Positions 37,292-50,107 of a stretch of DNA of 64,000 bases are shown here, in pieces. Source of the DNA: an uncultured Methanolobus sp. (GTDB lineage Archaea; Halobacteriota; Methanosarcinia; Methanosarcinales; Methanosarcinaceae). A program made the translations under genes and the position numbers. The DNA lies in contig NZ_OY763421.1 in assembly GCF_963667555.1 (NCBI RefSeq), positions 1,257,562-1,321,561 of the forward strand, read 5' to 3'. Below the pieces are notes generated by a model. It saw only the letters and a program-made list of their open reading frames with translations, was not told the DNA's origin and did not search any database. The stretch's first letter is position 1. Each line of letters opens with the position of its first letter.

Positions 37292-37885
37292 TCAAAACAA
37301 CTTATCCAAAAAATACTGATGAACCCTCAGATCCTCAGTAAGTTCAGGGTGGAATGCCAGCGCAAGAACATTTCCCTGTTCTGCAGCTACGATCATATCG
37401 TCAATTTTGGCAAGGACTTTTACATTTTTTCCTGCTTCAACGATTCCCGGTGCTCTGATGAATACTGCATTGTATGGTGTGTCGAGGAATGGGAGTTCAA
37501 GTCCGATCTCAAAGGAATCACGCTGTCTTCCGAAGGCATTTCGGTTGACTCTGGTGTTCATGAGTCCTAAAAGGTGCTGGTGGGTTTTTGCTACCTGCTC
37601 GTCTCCGGCAGTTGCCAGAAGAATAAGACCGGCACAGGTTCCCATGATTGGTTTGCCTGCTGCGTTCATGTCTCTGATCTCATCGGCGATGCCTTCACGC
37701 ATGAGCAGTTTTCCAAGGGTTGTGCTTTCTCCGCCTGGAAGTACAAGTGCATCACATTCAGGAACGATTCCCTTATGTTTGATAGTAACAACTTCTCCAT
37801 TCTCTCCACGCTGCTTGAGGGCATTTTCAAGAGCCTCAACGTGTTCGGAAACATCTCCCTGAATAGCAATAACACCTAATTTCAT
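37292..37885 (-). CDS. pdxT: Pyridoxal 5'-phosphate synthase glutaminase subunit
   Basis: 197 residues of the class I glutamine amidotransferase fold. The nucleophile Cys is in GTCAGLIL, the GGES segment is the oxyanion region, and the His/Glu pair is in FHPELTED. It feeds ammonia to PdxS. Confidence 0.95.
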   Translation of the reverse strand: MKLGVIAIQGDVSEHVEALENALKQRGENGEVVTIKHKGIVPECDALVLPGGESTTLGKLLMREGIADEIRDMNAAGKPIMGTCAGLILLATAGDEQVAKTHQHLLGLMNTRVNRNAFGRQRDSFEIGLELPFLDTPYNAVFIRAPGIVEAGKNVKVLAKIDDMIVAAEQGNVLALAFHPELTEDLRVHQYFLDKLF

Positions 37886-37987
37886 ATTACCACGTTTTAG
37901 TTAGTATGTAAAGTTAGTATATGTATGATATGTAAATAAAATAAATCAAAACAATAGAAAATCTAATAAAAATAATTGGGGATGGGG

Positions 37988-38884
37988 TTACCATCCACGG
38001 GTCTGAAGGATATCTGCTGCAGGAATTGAATCAACGCTGATTCCTTTCATTCCTGAGCCAATGCCCTTGGAAACTTCTGCAAGTACCTTAGGGTTGTCGT
38101 AGTTGTTGACAGCTTCAACGATTGCTTTTGCCATCAGTTCTGGATTCTCTGACTTAAAGATTCCTGAACCGACGAAAACACCGTCAGCACCCATACGCAT
38201 CATAAGAGCTGCATCTGCAGGTGTTGCAACACCGCCAGCTGCAAAGTTTACAACAGGGATACGCTGCATCTCTGCGGTCTCGAGGACAAGCTCAATAGGT
38301 GCTTCGATCTCACGAGCAACTGCAATGAGTTCTTCCTTTGTCTTGCCTTTGAGTGCACGTACTTCACCCATGATTTGTTTCATGTGTTTGACAGCCTCGC
38401 TGACATCTCCGGTTCCTGCTTCGCCCTTTGTACGGATCATTGCAGCACCTTCGTTGATTCTGCGCAGTGCTTCACCAAGGTTTCTTGCACCACATACGAA
38501 AGGAACTGTGAACTCTGTCTTGTCAATGTGGTACTTGTGGTCTGCAGGTGTGAGTACTTCGGACTCATCAACCATGTCAACACCAAGAGCCTCAAGGATC
38601 TCAGCTTCCACGAAGTGACCGATACGTGCCTTTCCCATAACCGGGATTGTGACAGCATCAATGATCTCTGAAACGATCTTAGGGTCTGCCATCCTGGCAA
38701 CTCCGCCCTCTTTCCTGATATCTGCAGGAACAGCCTGAAGTGCCATAACCGCAACAGCACCAGCTTCTTCTGCGATCTTTGCCTGCTCAGCGTTTACAAC
38801 GTCCATGATCACACCGCCTTTCTGCATCTTTGCAAAGCCGCGCTTAATAAGCTCGGTACCGTGTCTTAATTTCTCAAGTTCCAT
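37988..38884 (-). CDS. pdxS: Pyridoxal 5'-phosphate synthase lyase subunit
   Basis: 298 residues, TIM-barrel enzyme that makes PLP from ribose 5-phosphate, glyceraldehyde 3-phosphate and ammonia. The KARIGHF block holds the lysine that binds the sugar phosphate, and [18 protein letters not shown] and [17 protein letters not shown] segments are conserved. It is followed by pdxT on the same strand about 100 bp later. Confidence 0.96.
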   Translation of the reverse strand: MELEKLRHGTELIKRGFAKMQKGGVIMDVVNAEQAKIAEEAGAVAVMALQAVPADIRKEGGVARMADPKIVSEIIDAVTIPVMGKARIGHFVEAEILEALGVDMVDESEVLTPADHKYHIDKTEFTVPFVCGARNLGEALRRINEGAAMIRTKGEAGTGDVSEAVKHMKQIMGEVRALKGKTKEELIAVAREIEAPIELVLETAEMQRIPVVNFAAGGVATPADAALMMRMGADGVFVGSGIFKSENPELMAKAIVEAVNNYDNPKVLAEVSKGIGSGMKGISVDSIPAADILQTRGW

Positions 38885-38989
38885 AATATCATCCTGAATA
38901 AATTTATTAATTTAACTACTTTAAGTCTTGATTTTAATGCCTACCTACTCAGCCTACTAGATATAGTTAATGCTTAAAAGCATTTACAT

Positions 38990-41500
38990 CTACTCGTCGT
39001 CAGGCCTGATCCTCGCTACACCTACTACTTTATCGCTGGAGCGCACATCCATTATCTTGACACCCTGAGTGTTTCTGCCCTGGACACGTACGTCCTTTGC
39101 AGGAATACGAATGATGATACCCTCAGAGCTTGTAAGCATAATGTCATCTTCATCATGTACTGCCTTCACATTGATCACAGGTCCGTTACGCAGGCTGGTG
39201 ACTATGGTAATAACACCGCGTCCACCTCTGTGCATTGCCCTGTATTCCTCAAACTCTGTCCTCTTACCAAAACCATTCTCAGTAACAGTCAACAGAGATG
39301 CAGTTTCATCCACAACATCAAGACTTACAACCATGTCTCCATCTTCAAGGTTCATTCCACGGACGCCCCTGGCACTGCGACCCATGACACGGACTTCACT
39401 TTCAGGGAACCTGATAGCTTTTCCATGTCTGGAGACCATTACCATATCTTTGGATCCATCTGTAAGTGCGACGTTCACAAGTTCATCCTCTTCTTCAAGG
39501 CTGATGGCAATAATGCCCTTCTTGCGTGGGTTGCTGAAATCGGAAAGCTGGCTCTTCTTCACAGTACCTGTACGGGTTGCCATGAACAGATATTCATCTT
39601 CCTTGAACTCACTTACAGGTATCATTGCTGTAACCAGTTCACCTTCACCAAGCTCAAGCAGGTTCACAATAGCCTTCCCACGAGACTGTCTGCTGCCCTC
39701 CGGGATCTCGTAAACCTTACGCCAGTGCACACGACCCTGGTTTGTGAAGAACATAAGATAATCATGTGTTGAAGCTACAAAGATATCAACCACGAAATCC
39801 TCATCCTTGGTATCCATTCCTATGACACCTTTTCCGCCTCTGTGCTGCTGTGAATATGTGTCAACAGGAAGTCTCTTGATGTAACCACTGTTTGTGATTG
39901 TTACAACCATCTCAGCTTCAGGAATGAGATCTTCTGTTTCAAGTTCTTCAACAGAGGACTTGATGGCTGTCCTGCGCTTATCGCCGAAACGCTCTCTCAG
40001 GTCAGTGAGTTCTTCCCTGATTATTCCATATTTGCGCTCATCGCTTGCAATGATCTCCATGTACTCAGCGATCTGCCTGAGGAGTTCATCATATTCGTCA
40101 TCGATCTTCTGCCTTTCAAGACCTGTGAGCTTCTGCAGGCGCATATCAAGGATCGCTTTTGCCTGTACTTCATCAAGGCCGAACTTTGAAATGAGTCCTT
40201 CCCTTGCATCATCAACATTTGCAGAAGAGCGGATAAGTGAAATAACCTCATCAAGGTGGTCAAGAGCGATCTTCAGACCTTTGAGTATGTGTGCCCTGTC
40301 CTCTGCCTTTCTCAGCATGAACTGGGTACGCTTAAGGATAACGTCAATACGGTGGTCCAGATAGATGCGAAGTATCTGTTTCAGGTTAAGTTCTCTTGGA
40401 ACATCGTCCACAAGAGCAAGGTTGATGATACCAAAAGTTGTCTGCATCTGGGTGTGCTTGAATAACTGGTTAAGCACCACATTTGCATTTGTGCCACGTG
40501 TCAGTTCCACAACAACCCTGATACCCTCACGGTCAGATTCATCACGAAGGTCGGAAACGCCTGTAACTTTCTTGTCCCTTACAAGACTTGCAATGTCCTC
40601 GATGAGTTTTGCTTTGTTAACCTGATATGGCAGTTCTGAGACAACGATACGGAACTTATCCTTTTTCATTTCCTCTATCTCAGCAACAGCCCTGACCTGA
40701 ACTCTTCCACGTCCGGTCTCATAAGCTTCCCTGAAGCCCTGTTTACCTAATATCACACCACCGGTTGGGAAATCCGGTCCCTTGATGGCTGTCATAAGTT
40801 CCTGGATTGTAACATCCGGGTTCTCTATCATCATCATGGTGGCGTTGATGACCTCTGTAAGATTGTGAGGTGCCATATTGGTTGCCATTCCTACAGCAAT
40901 ACCTGTTGACCCGTTGATAAGCAGGTTTGGCAGTTTTGCAGGAAGCACAACCGGTTCCTGAAGTGAACCATCATAATTAGGACGTGTTGCAATTGTCTCT
41001 TTCTCGATATCGATGAGCATCTCATCGCATATCTTATCCATGCGTACCTCAGTGTAACGCATAGCAGCAGCGGAGTCACCGTCAATAGAACCGAAGTTTC
41101 CCTGTCCGTCTATGAACGGATATCTCAGGGAGAAATCCTGCACCATCCTTACAAGGGAATCATAAACCGCAGAATCACCGTGCGGGTGGTACTTACCAAG
41201 AACGTCTCCCACTACACGGGCAGACTTCTTGTAAGCCTTGTCATAGGTTATTCCTGCCTCTTTCATGGCATAGAGAATTCTTCGGTGAACTGGCTTCAGA
41301 CCGTCCTTTGCATCCGGCAGAGCACGGCTTACAATAACACTCATGGCATAATCCATGAATGAGTTCTTCATTTCGTCTTCAATAAGGACTGGAACGATCT
41401 TCTCGCCTGTATCTGTTGGCTGGATATCAAAAGGAAGTTCCTCTTCAGGATTGTTCAGTTCCTCGTCCTGAATACTATTATCATCAATATTATCTGCCAT
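38990..41500 (-). CDS. gyrA: DNA gyrase subunit A
   Basis: 836 residues. The DNA-cleaving Tyr149 is in AAMRYTE; the [13 protein letters not shown] block and [11 protein letters not shown] are conserved. The C-terminal DNA-wrapping domain contains the GyrA box as QHRGGKG plus several degenerate copies. Bacterial-type gyrase, which entered methanogen lineages by transfer from bacteria. Starts 11 bases after the gyrB stop. Confidence 0.96.
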   Translation of the reverse strand: MADNIDDNSIQDEELNNPEEELPFDIQPTDTGEKIVPVLIEDEMKNSFMDYAMSVIVSRALPDAKDGLKPVHRRILYAMKEAGITYDKAYKKSARVVGDVLGKYHPHGDSAVYDSLVRMVQDFSLRYPFIDGQGNFGSIDGDSAAAMRYTEVRMDKICDEMLIDIEKETIATRPNYDGSLQEPVVLPAKLPNLLINGSTGIAVGMATNMAPHNLTEVINATMMMIENPDVTIQELMTAIKGPDFPTGGVILGKQGFREAYETGRGRVQVRAVAEIEEMKKDKFRIVVSELPYQVNKAKLIEDIASLVRDKKVTGVSDLRDESDREGIRVVVELTRGTNANVVLNQLFKHTQMQTTFGIINLALVDDVPRELNLKQILRIYLDHRIDVILKRTQFMLRKAEDRAHILKGLKIALDHLDEVISLIRSSANVDDAREGLISKFGLDEVQAKAILDMRLQKLTGLERQKIDDEYDELLRQIAEYMEIIASDERKYGIIREELTDLRERFGDKRRTAIKSSVEELETEDLIPEAEMVVTITNSGYIKRLPVDTYSQQHRGGKGVIGMDTKDEDFVVDIFVASTHDYLMFFTNQGRVHWRKVYEIPEGSRQSRGKAIVNLLELGEGELVTAMIPVSEFKEDEYLFMATRTGTVKKSQLSDFSNPRKKGIIAISLEEEDELVNVALTDGSKDMVMVSRHGKAIRFPESEVRVMGRSARGVRGMNLEDGDMVVSLDVVDETASLLTVTENGFGKRTEFEEYRAMHRGGRGVITIVTSLRNGPVINVKAVHDEDDIMLTSSEGIIIRIPAKDVRVQGRNTQGVKIMDVRSSDKVVGVARIRPDDE

Positions 41501-41511
41501 TTATCCTCACC

Positions 41512-43416
<1,905 letters not shown>

Positions 43417-43927
43417 TTAAATAACAGCTCCGTGAAAAAGTTCATAATCGCGATTAACTATGCTTGATTGAATCGTGTCTAAAACGTACACTAGTTCGTC
43501 CCTCAGAATACAGTCAAAGAAATATTAATTTTCAATCTCTCGTTTCTTATTTTAACTTAAAATGTCCGGCTTCTAATATGCATTCATGCTTATTAAATGT
43601 TTATATAAAAATGATGGATCTCCCCAACATTGTGGAAGTAAATTTGAAAGATTGCATTGCAAATCTGTTTCAATTTACCGGTTATGTCCTGGATATAAAT
43701 GAGTATAGTACCACATTATGGAATTATGTAAAAAAACATATGATGTTGTGGAACTATCCGAAGGATATTAACATAATCAGATTTGGAATTCTCAGAACCT
43801 CGCATCGCAAAATAAAACAACATAACTGCAGGCATATGAAGTGTGTTTTACACCTTCAAAGACAACAACAAAAAAGTTATGTAAAATTGTATAACTCATT
43901 TTACTATAAAGAGAAGAGCTGGTTACT
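43417..43927. other. Gap between gyrB and the integrase ORF
   Basis: 511 bp that include the gyrB promoter region. A 155-codon frame (43464-43931) exists but has no ribosome binding site, odd composition and no recognisable product, so I do not accept it. Part of this stretch may be left over from an earlier integrated element. A repeated AGTTAT...ATAACT palindrome-like pattern lies just upstream of the integrase ATG. Confidence 0.4.
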
Positions 43928-45238
43928 ATGAAATACATAGGAAAATCAAAAATCACAAGGCTCCGACCAAAGAAAAATATCGAATACCCTTTACTTCGAT
44001 TGCCGCAGTCACATGCAGACCTTGTGGGTGAAACGGCACATATTTTCAAAATCGACAACAATGGCAAGCCTTTATTTGTGATTTCTCTGGATGAAGATAT
44101 TACCCCCGCCCTAGAAGTTATACAACCCAAATCAGACATTGAATCAAGACTGAAATCTGTGGAAAAACAACTGTCTCTTTTACAGAAATCGCAATCAATA
44201 GAACCTGAAAACTCTACAATACAGGATGATATTAGCCATTCCTCAAACAACATAGATGACACTAAAAAACAGCAAAAATCAGAAGAAAAATCGTTACCTG
44301 CAGAAGCAGAAGATGTATTTGGTGGGCCCGATGAGATTCGAACTCATGACCCCCGCCGTGTAAAGGCTAAGCCGCACCTGTTTTCTGCCACGAAACACGA
44401 TGTGATAAAGCTGACAACCGTATGGGAGCAGCATAACGAATATTTCAAAAGCTGGCTAGGTAGTCGTAATATCTCTGATGCTACTAAGCGTGATTATTTC
44501 AATTCTCTCGAAAAATTCTTTTCTAATTCAACCATCTCTAAACCGCAGGACTTCCGTACTATCCAACTGAAAGATAAGGAAGAACGTGGACTTCGTAATT
44601 TGCTTAACTATTTTGAAGATATCGATGTTGATATGGTGGCAGGATATAGCCTTGAAAAATGGCGGAAGTTTATAAAAATTAAGCAATCCGGTGTCGTAGA
44701 AGTCTATATAACAGACGATGAACTACGGGAAGCCTACGGTGCGTGTGCAGTGGATGTGAAGTCGATTTTCAAACTGATGGTTTTCTCTGGAAACCGGCTT
44801 ACACATATTCACGAAATGCTCCAGAACTTTGACGAACGAAATATAATCATTGATGGTGAGGTCGCGCATTATCCGACATCACCGTTTTCAAAAGGGACAA
44901 AAAGAACCTTTCACATATTTTTCCCAACATCATTCATACCCGAACTAAAACAAATCGGGGATACAAAAGCATATTTTACATTGATAAAAGAGTTCCAGCA
45001 CGGACGAGTTTCATCAAAGACAATTCGTAAATGGCACCTTAACCTGATGGTAGCCGCGGGCATCTCTGAGAGTCTTGCAGACTTTATCCAAGGTAGAGCT
45101 CCGGCAACCGTGGGCTCTGCCCACTATCTCAACAAGGTGCAGCAATCAAGGGAAGCTTACAGGAAACTTGTGCGTAGCTTTGACATCATACTTACTTCAG
45201 GGCCAACTGCGCAGCTAATTCCCTGCCCTTGCGTATAG
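43928..45238 (+). CDS. int: Tyrosine recombinase (SSV-type integrase), chimeric across the att site
   Basis: 436 residues. Residues about 1-131 are an N-terminal half related to, but clearly diverged from, the int(N) encoded at 60774. The 48-bp att repeat is read in frame as GGPDEIRTHDPRRVKA (about 132-147). The C-terminal half carries the tyrosine-recombinase catalytic parts: Arg290 in GNRLTH, the TIRKWHLNLM block (His370), Arg390 in GRAP and the probable nucleophile Tyr400 in AHYLN. Because the element's own int gene is expected to be split on integration, this intact ORF is best explained by joining an older element's int(N) to the present element's int(C). It may still be active. Confidence 0.85.
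   Translation: MKYIGKSKITRLRPKKNIEYPLLRLPQSHADLVGETAHIFKIDNNGKPLFVISLDEDITPALEVIQPKSDIESRLKSVEKQLSLLQKSQSIEPENSTIQDDISHSSNNIDDTKKQQKSEEKSLPAEAEDVFGGPDEIRTHDPRRVKAKPHLFSATKHDVIKLTTVWEQHNEYFKSWLGSRNISDATKRDYFNSLEKFFSNSTISKPQDFRTIQLKDKEERGLRNLLNYFEDIDVDMVAGYSLEKWRKFIKIKQSGVVEVYITDDELREAYGACAVDVKSIFKLMVFSGNRLTHIHEMLQNFDERNIIIDGEVAHYPTSPFSKGTKRTFHIFFPTSFIPELKQIGDTKAYFTLIKEFQHGRVSSKTIRKWHLNLMVAAGISESLADFIQGRAPATVGSAHYLNKVQQSREAYRKLVRSFDIILTSGPTAQLIPCPCV
44320..44367. repeat. attL: 48-bp copy of the tRNA-Val 3' part
   Basis: Identical over 48 bp to 61103-61150. It covers the CCA end, acceptor strand, T arm and anticodon stem-loop up to the anticodon region of tRNA-Val(UAC), read on the minus strand. 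It lies inside the integrase ORF and is in frame. Confidence 0.9.
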
Positions 45239-45402
45239 TAACTTTTACAAATCGCAAGGAGATCGCAAAATAAACGAGAATAGAGTTATGCTCTATAGAA
45301 CTAGTAAGAGAAATTAATAATATTTATATATAAGAAGAAAAAGTAAAGCTTAATGTATAATTGCTCAAAGTTCAAGTTTTTTAAACTAGAAAAATATAGT
45401 GA

Positions 45403-47268
45403 GTGCTTTTAATGCTATTGTCTAAAGTCCACATTGAAAACTATAGGAGCATAGAAAATCTAGAACTAAACTTGAAGAAGTGTTCTTTTTTAGTTGGGAA
45501 AAATAATTCAGGCAAATCAAATGTATTAAAAGCTATCAATTTGGTGTTGGGCGAGGGCTTTGTAAAAACATCATTAAATGATTTTTTCAATAGAGACGAT
45601 ACAAGAGTAATAAAGATTAAATTGATTTTTACTCACTTTACAGTCGCAGAGAAAAGTAATGTTAAACGTCTTATATTATATCCAGTAAGAGTAGACAGAG
45701 ATTACTATGCTATAGAAGATGTTAAAAATATTTTTGAATCTTCTAACGAAATAACAATGGAAGTAATCATATCATCTACACAAACTCAAAAAAACATATA
45801 CTTCGGAGACTTATATTACAAGTATTTCTCTAATGACTTAAGAGATGCAATAGTTAGTACTTTGTATATTCCATCTGTAAGAGATCCAAGTAAGTTATTG
45901 AAAATCAATGATTATTCGTTTTTAAATAAGTTATTGAATAAAATCTATGAAAATGCCGATGAGATTAAAAAGGAAGAATTGGCGATTATACTGCAAGATG
46001 CAACTGAAAAGTGCAAGGAACTATTTGTCGATTATGAGCAATCCTTAGATGACATTACTAAAAGTATTATTGAACATAATGGCCTCAAGTTCTCAATGTT
46101 ACCAACAGAATCTAAAAACATCTATAAAAAATTGGACATTTTACTTGATGACGGTTTTGAAAGTGAACTCGATTTTAAAGGTTCTGGAATCCAAAGTGTT
46201 GTTATTATTTCTCTTTTTAAACTTTATTCTGACTTGAAAATTGGCCAAGGATTGCTCTTAATAGAAGAACCAGAATCATTTTTGCATCCACAAGCAAATA
46301 GACATTTAGCAAAGGTGCTCAGCAAGTTCTGCAATGAAGAAAACATGCAGATTTTAATTGCTACACACTCTCCTACTTATCTTCAATCCGCAAACGTTCA
46401 AGAAATAATACTTTTAAACAAAAAAGAAGGAAAAACAAATCATAAACAGATTGAAAATATCAGCGATGAGACAAAGCTCAAGAAAGAATTGAATAATTCC
46501 AACTTAGAATTATTTTTTGCAGATAAAGTAATTCTAGTTGAAGGAGAGACCGAGAAAATATTGCTTCCAGTTATTGCGAAGCAAGTAGACGAAAGATATG
46601 ATTTCGACAAGAAAAACTTCTCAATAATAGATGTTGGAAGCAAATCAAACTTAGGTATTTTTATTGAACTCTTAAATAAATTTGAAATTCCATGGATATC
46701 ACTTGTAGATAATGATTTTGTTAATTTAAGTGAAAGCAAAAAAACCCTAGTGAGTCTGAACAATAAGTTTGCTTTTGGCTTTGATATAGAAACAGAAAGC
46801 AAGAATAGGTTAATTGAACTTTTTAAAGGAAAAGGTGTTTACGTTCTTTCTTGTGGAGAGATAGAAAATTACTATAGCAAAAAATGGCTATATCAATTAC
46901 TTGATGATTATATTTGTCAATTAGATCTTTCAACAGGTGAAATCGATGAAATATTATTGCACCTAGATAACTTTACAGATCCATCACTAAAAATCCAATT
47001 CTGTAGAAATCTTCCAGTTAGTGGCAACTTGTCAGAAGATGATAAGAAATTTCTGCTAGATATAATTACAATTAAAGAGAAGATTCTTCTATTAGATATA
47101 GGAATGGATAAATTAGGTAAGGAACTAGAAAAAATCTTATCAAAATTAAAACTTACAAAACCGAAAATTGCAGTAAAATTGAAAGACTTTGTGGAAATAG
47201 AAGATATACCTCCTGAGAAAAAAGAGGATATAACTTCATTCATAAGCAAAATTTTTGTAAGTCAGTGA
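45403..47268 (+). CDS. OLD-family ATP-dependent nuclease
   Basis: 621 residues. The N-terminal ABC-type ATPase has Walker A GKNNSGKS (about 33-40), a LLIEEPESFLHPQ Walker B region and ATHSPTYL switch. The C-terminal TOPRIM domain has the acidic VEGETE (about residue 380) and SLVDND motifs. OLD proteins cut DNA and act in phage defence. No UvrD-like GajB helicase lies beside it, so it is a stand-alone (class 1-like) OLD. The gene is more AT-rich than host genes, consistent with transfer. An ATG two codons later is a possible alternative start. Confidence 0.85.
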   Translation: MLLMLLSKVHIENYRSIENLELNLKKCSFLVGKNNSGKSNVLKAINLVLGEGFVKTSLNDFFNRDDTRVIKIKLIFTHFTVAEKSNVKRLILYPVRVDRDYYAIEDVKNIFESSNEITMEVIISSTQTQKNIYFGDLYYKYFSNDLRDAIVSTLYIPSVRDPSKLLKINDYSFLNKLLNKIYENADEIKKEELAIILQDATEKCKELFVDYEQSLDDITKSIIEHNGLKFSMLPTESKNIYKKLDILLDDGFESELDFKGSGIQSVVIISLFKLYSDLKIGQGLLLIEEPESFLHPQANRHLAKVLSKFCNEENMQILIATHSPTYLQSANVQEIILLNKKEGKTNHKQIENISDETKLKKELNNSNLELFFADKVILVEGETEKILLPVIAKQVDERYDFDKKNFSIIDVGSKSNLGIFIELLNKFEIPWISLVDNDFVNLSESKKTLVSLNNKFAFGFDIETESKNRLIELFKGKGVYVLSCGEIENYYSKKWLYQLLDDYICQLDLSTGEIDEILLHLDNFTDPSLKIQFCRNLPVSGNLSEDDKKFLLDIITIKEKILLLDIGMDKLGKELEKILSKLKLTKPKIAVKLKDFVEIEDIPPEKKEDITSFISKIFVSQ

Positions 47269-47425
47269 AACATATAAACTATATGTCGCAAAGTAGCCAC
47301 CATTCGGTCCAAATTTGTTAATATCAGAATCGTATTCCATATGCAGCATATCCGTTATTATTATAACCAACATAACCTATGATAAAAAATGAGTTATTGA
47401 AATTTTTTATTCCGAGGTATTCCCC

Positions 47426-50107
47426 ATGCTCGAGCTCAACGAATACCAAACACGCAAACAATTCATTGATCCGTTGTTAGCCATTGAAGGTTGGGAGGTT
47501 GTGCCCTATGATTGTACCAAGAAATTATCAGAGTATAATAAATGTGCCATCACGGAGTACCCGACTGATTTTGGTCCTGCTGATTACGCCTTGTGTGCAG
47601 GTGGAAAAATACTTGCAATCATTGAAGCCAAGAAGGTCACCTTAGGCCCACAAAACGTCCTCACACAGGCAGAAAGATACTCAAAAGGAGTATCTGATAG
47701 CGAGTTTAACTTTGAAGGGTTTAGAGTCCCATTCCTGTATTCAACCAATGGGACAGAAATATGGTATCATGATGTCCGTCATCCCTTGAATCGCTCCAGA
47801 AAGATAACGGGGTTTCATCGACCTGAGGCTCTGCTTGAGAGCCTGCAGTATGACTTTGAGGCTGTCGCAGACAAATTCTTTGCTGTCCCAGATAACCGAT
47901 ATATGCGACCATATCAATGTCAGGCATGTGATACTATAGGCAAGGCCATTGTTAATCGCAAAAGAACGATTATGCTTGCGATGGCAACAGGTACGGGGAA
48001 GACATTCACGGTAGTGAACCTCATCTACCGGTTGATGAAAGCAGGTGTTGCAAAAAGAATCTTGTTTTTAGTGGACAGGAGGGCACTTGCAGCGCAGGCT
48101 GTCAGAGCTTTCTCATCTTTTGAGACTGAGCAGGGATTGAAGTTCGATAAGACCTATGAGGTTTATAGCCAACGTTTCCAAAGGGGAGATCTTGACGAGA
48201 ATGAATCATTTGATGCAAATGTGATGCCTGAATCATACCTAACCAATCCCAAGCCGGAACACAGTTTTGTGTATGTTTCCACGATTCAGAGAACCATTAT
48301 TAACTTATTCGGTAAAACAGCGATTTCCTCGAGTTGTGAAGACAGTGAGGAAGATGAGAATGCGGGTCAACTGGACATACCCATAGATGCATTCGATCTG
48401 ATAATTGCCGATGAATGCCACAGGGGTTATTCTGCACAGGAGATCTCCACATGGAGAAAGACCCTAGATCATTTTGATGCTATAAAGGTAGGACTTACGG
48501 CCACCCCTGCAGCCCACACTGTAGCATACTTCAAGGACATTGTTTACAATTATGGCTATGAACAGGCCGTAAGGGAGGGTTACCTGGTCGATTATGATAT
48601 TGTGGCTCTGGAATCCGGTGTCAGGATGAATGGTATCTTCCTCCGTGAAGGGGAGACTGTTGAAGTGGTCGACCCAGAGACCGGAATACGTGAGATCGAC
48701 ATGCTTGAAGATGAAAGGGAATTTTCAGTTACAAAAATAGAACGAGAGATTACATCTATCGATTCAAACAAGAAGATCCTTGAAGAAATAAAACGTTATG
48801 CAGATGAGCATGAAAAGAGATATGGACGTTTCCCGAAGACATTGATTTTTGCAGTACAGGATTTGTCTTTTACTTCTCATGCTGACCAAATAGTTGATCT
48901 TGCAAGGGATGTCTTTGGCAGAGGTGATTCCTTTGTTCAGAAGATAACTGGAAAGGTAGACCGTCCTTTGCAAAGGATAAGGGAATTCAGGAACAGAAAG
49001 ATGCCTGGAATTGCTGTGACTGTTGATCTTCTCTCAACAGGAGTCGATATTCCAGATATTGAATACATCGTTTTCTTGCGTTCTGTTAAGTCACGAATCC
49101 TCTTTGAGCAGATGATGGGAAGGGGAACACGAAAAGGGGAACATTATCCTGATAAATCTCATTTTGTGGTCTTTGATTGTTTCGCAGGGACTCTCTTTGA
49201 TTACTTTAAATCCGTTACAGGTGTGACGGCAGAACCTCCACAAAAAGAGGTCAAGCCTATTAGTAGGGTTATTGAAGATATTTGGAACAACCGGGACAGG
49301 AAATATAACACACGTATCCTTACAAAGCGGCTCAACAGGATAGACAAGGAGATGAGCGGGGAAGCGCGCGATATGTTCAGTGCTTTTGTTGAGAAAGGAG
49401 ATCTCAAGAGCTTCTCAATCTCTCTTGAAAGAAGGCTTGAAGAAGATTTTACCGGAACTATGGAACTCCTGAGAAATAAGGACTTTTTGAATCTGCTTGA
49501 GAACTATCCACGGCCAAGAAAGACATTTTATGTAGATTATGGAACGAGTGATGAAGTTTCATCTACATGGATAGTAAGAGATGCTTCAGGTAATGAATAT
49601 AAACCGGATGATTACCTTGAGTTGTTCTCAGGGTTTGTAAAGGAGAATCCTGAAAAGATAGCTGCAATCAGTATTCTTCTTGATCGTCCACAGGAATGGA
49701 GCACAGATGCTCTTGAAGAGTTAAAGCAGAAGCTAGAATCCTCACAGCAGAGATTCACAGTTGAGAACCTTCAGAGGGCTCATGCAATCAAATATAATAA
49801 AGCCCTTGTGGATATCATTTCGATGATAAAACATGCTGCTCATGAAGAAGAGGCTTTATTTACAGCAGAAGAACGCGTGAGTAATGCTTTTGCCAAAGTT
49901 ACGACTGGAAAGAGTTTTACAGTGGATCAGTTTTTATGGCTTGAACGCATCAAATCGCATCTAATAGCAAACCTTTCGATTGATAAAGAGGACTTTGATT
50001 CTATCCCGGTGTTTGTTGATTATGGTGGATGGACCAAGGCCAACCGTGTCTTTGAAAACGAACTTGTGAATTTAATGTCAGATTTTAACAGGGCAGTTGC
50101 AGCATGA
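47426..50107 (+). CDS. hsdR: Type I restriction enzyme, R subunit
   Basis: 893 residues. The N-terminal nuclease domain (about 1-120) has D-x(n)-EAK (IIEAKK). The SF2 helicase motor has Walker A ATGTGKT (about 188-194), the DECH box (about 329), TATPAAHT, and motif VI QMMGRGTRKG. The C-terminal domain (about 620-893) resembles the EcoEI type. It makes the restriction complex with HsdM and HsdS. The ATG of hsdM overlaps its stop by four bases. Confidence 0.95.
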   Translation: MLELNEYQTRKQFIDPLLAIEGWEVVPYDCTKKLSEYNKCAITEYPTDFGPADYALCAGGKILAIIEAKKVTLGPQNVLTQAERYSKGVSDSEFNFEGFRVPFLYSTNGTEIWYHDVRHPLNRSRKITGFHRPEALLESLQYDFEAVADKFFAVPDNRYMRPYQCQACDTIGKAIVNRKRTIMLAMATGTGKTFTVVNLIYRLMKAGVAKRILFLVDRRALAAQAVRAFSSFETEQGLKFDKTYEVYSQRFQRGDLDENESFDANVMPESYLTNPKPEHSFVYVSTIQRTIINLFGKTAISSSCEDSEEDENAGQLDIPIDAFDLIIADECHRGYSAQEISTWRKTLDHFDAIKVGLTATPAAHTVAYFKDIVYNYGYEQAVREGYLVDYDIVALESGVRMNGIFLREGETVEVVDPETGIREIDMLEDEREFSVTKIEREITSIDSNKKILEEIKRYADEHEKRYGRFPKTLIFAVQDLSFTSHADQIVDLARDVFGRGDSFVQKITGKVDRPLQRIREFRNRKMPGIAVTVDLLSTGVDIPDIEYIVFLRSVKSRILFEQMMGRGTRKGEHYPDKSHFVVFDCFAGTLFDYFKSVTGVTAEPPQKEVKPISRVIEDIWNNRDRKYNTRILTKRLNRIDKEMSGEARDMFSAFVEKGDLKSFSISLERRLEEDFTGTMELLRNKDFLNLLENYPRPRKTFYVDYGTSDEVSSTWIVRDASGNEYKPDDYLELFSGFVKENPEKIAAISILLDRPQEWSTDALEELKQKLESSQQRFTVENLQRAHAIKYNKALVDIISMIKHAAHEEEALFTAEERVSNAFAKVTTGKSFTVDQFLWLERIKSHLIANLSIDKEDFDSIPVFVDYGGWTKANRVFENELVNLMSDFNRAVAA

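Noticed and set aside
38103..38618. 171-codon plus-strand ORF over pdxS
   Set aside because: It is an antisense shadow of pdxS; its Ser/Ala-rich sequence follows from the complementary codons.
43464..43931. 155-codon ORF before the integrase
   Set aside because: No ribosome binding site, odd amino-acid composition and overlap with the integrase start; it looks like an open frame in AT-rich intergenic DNA.
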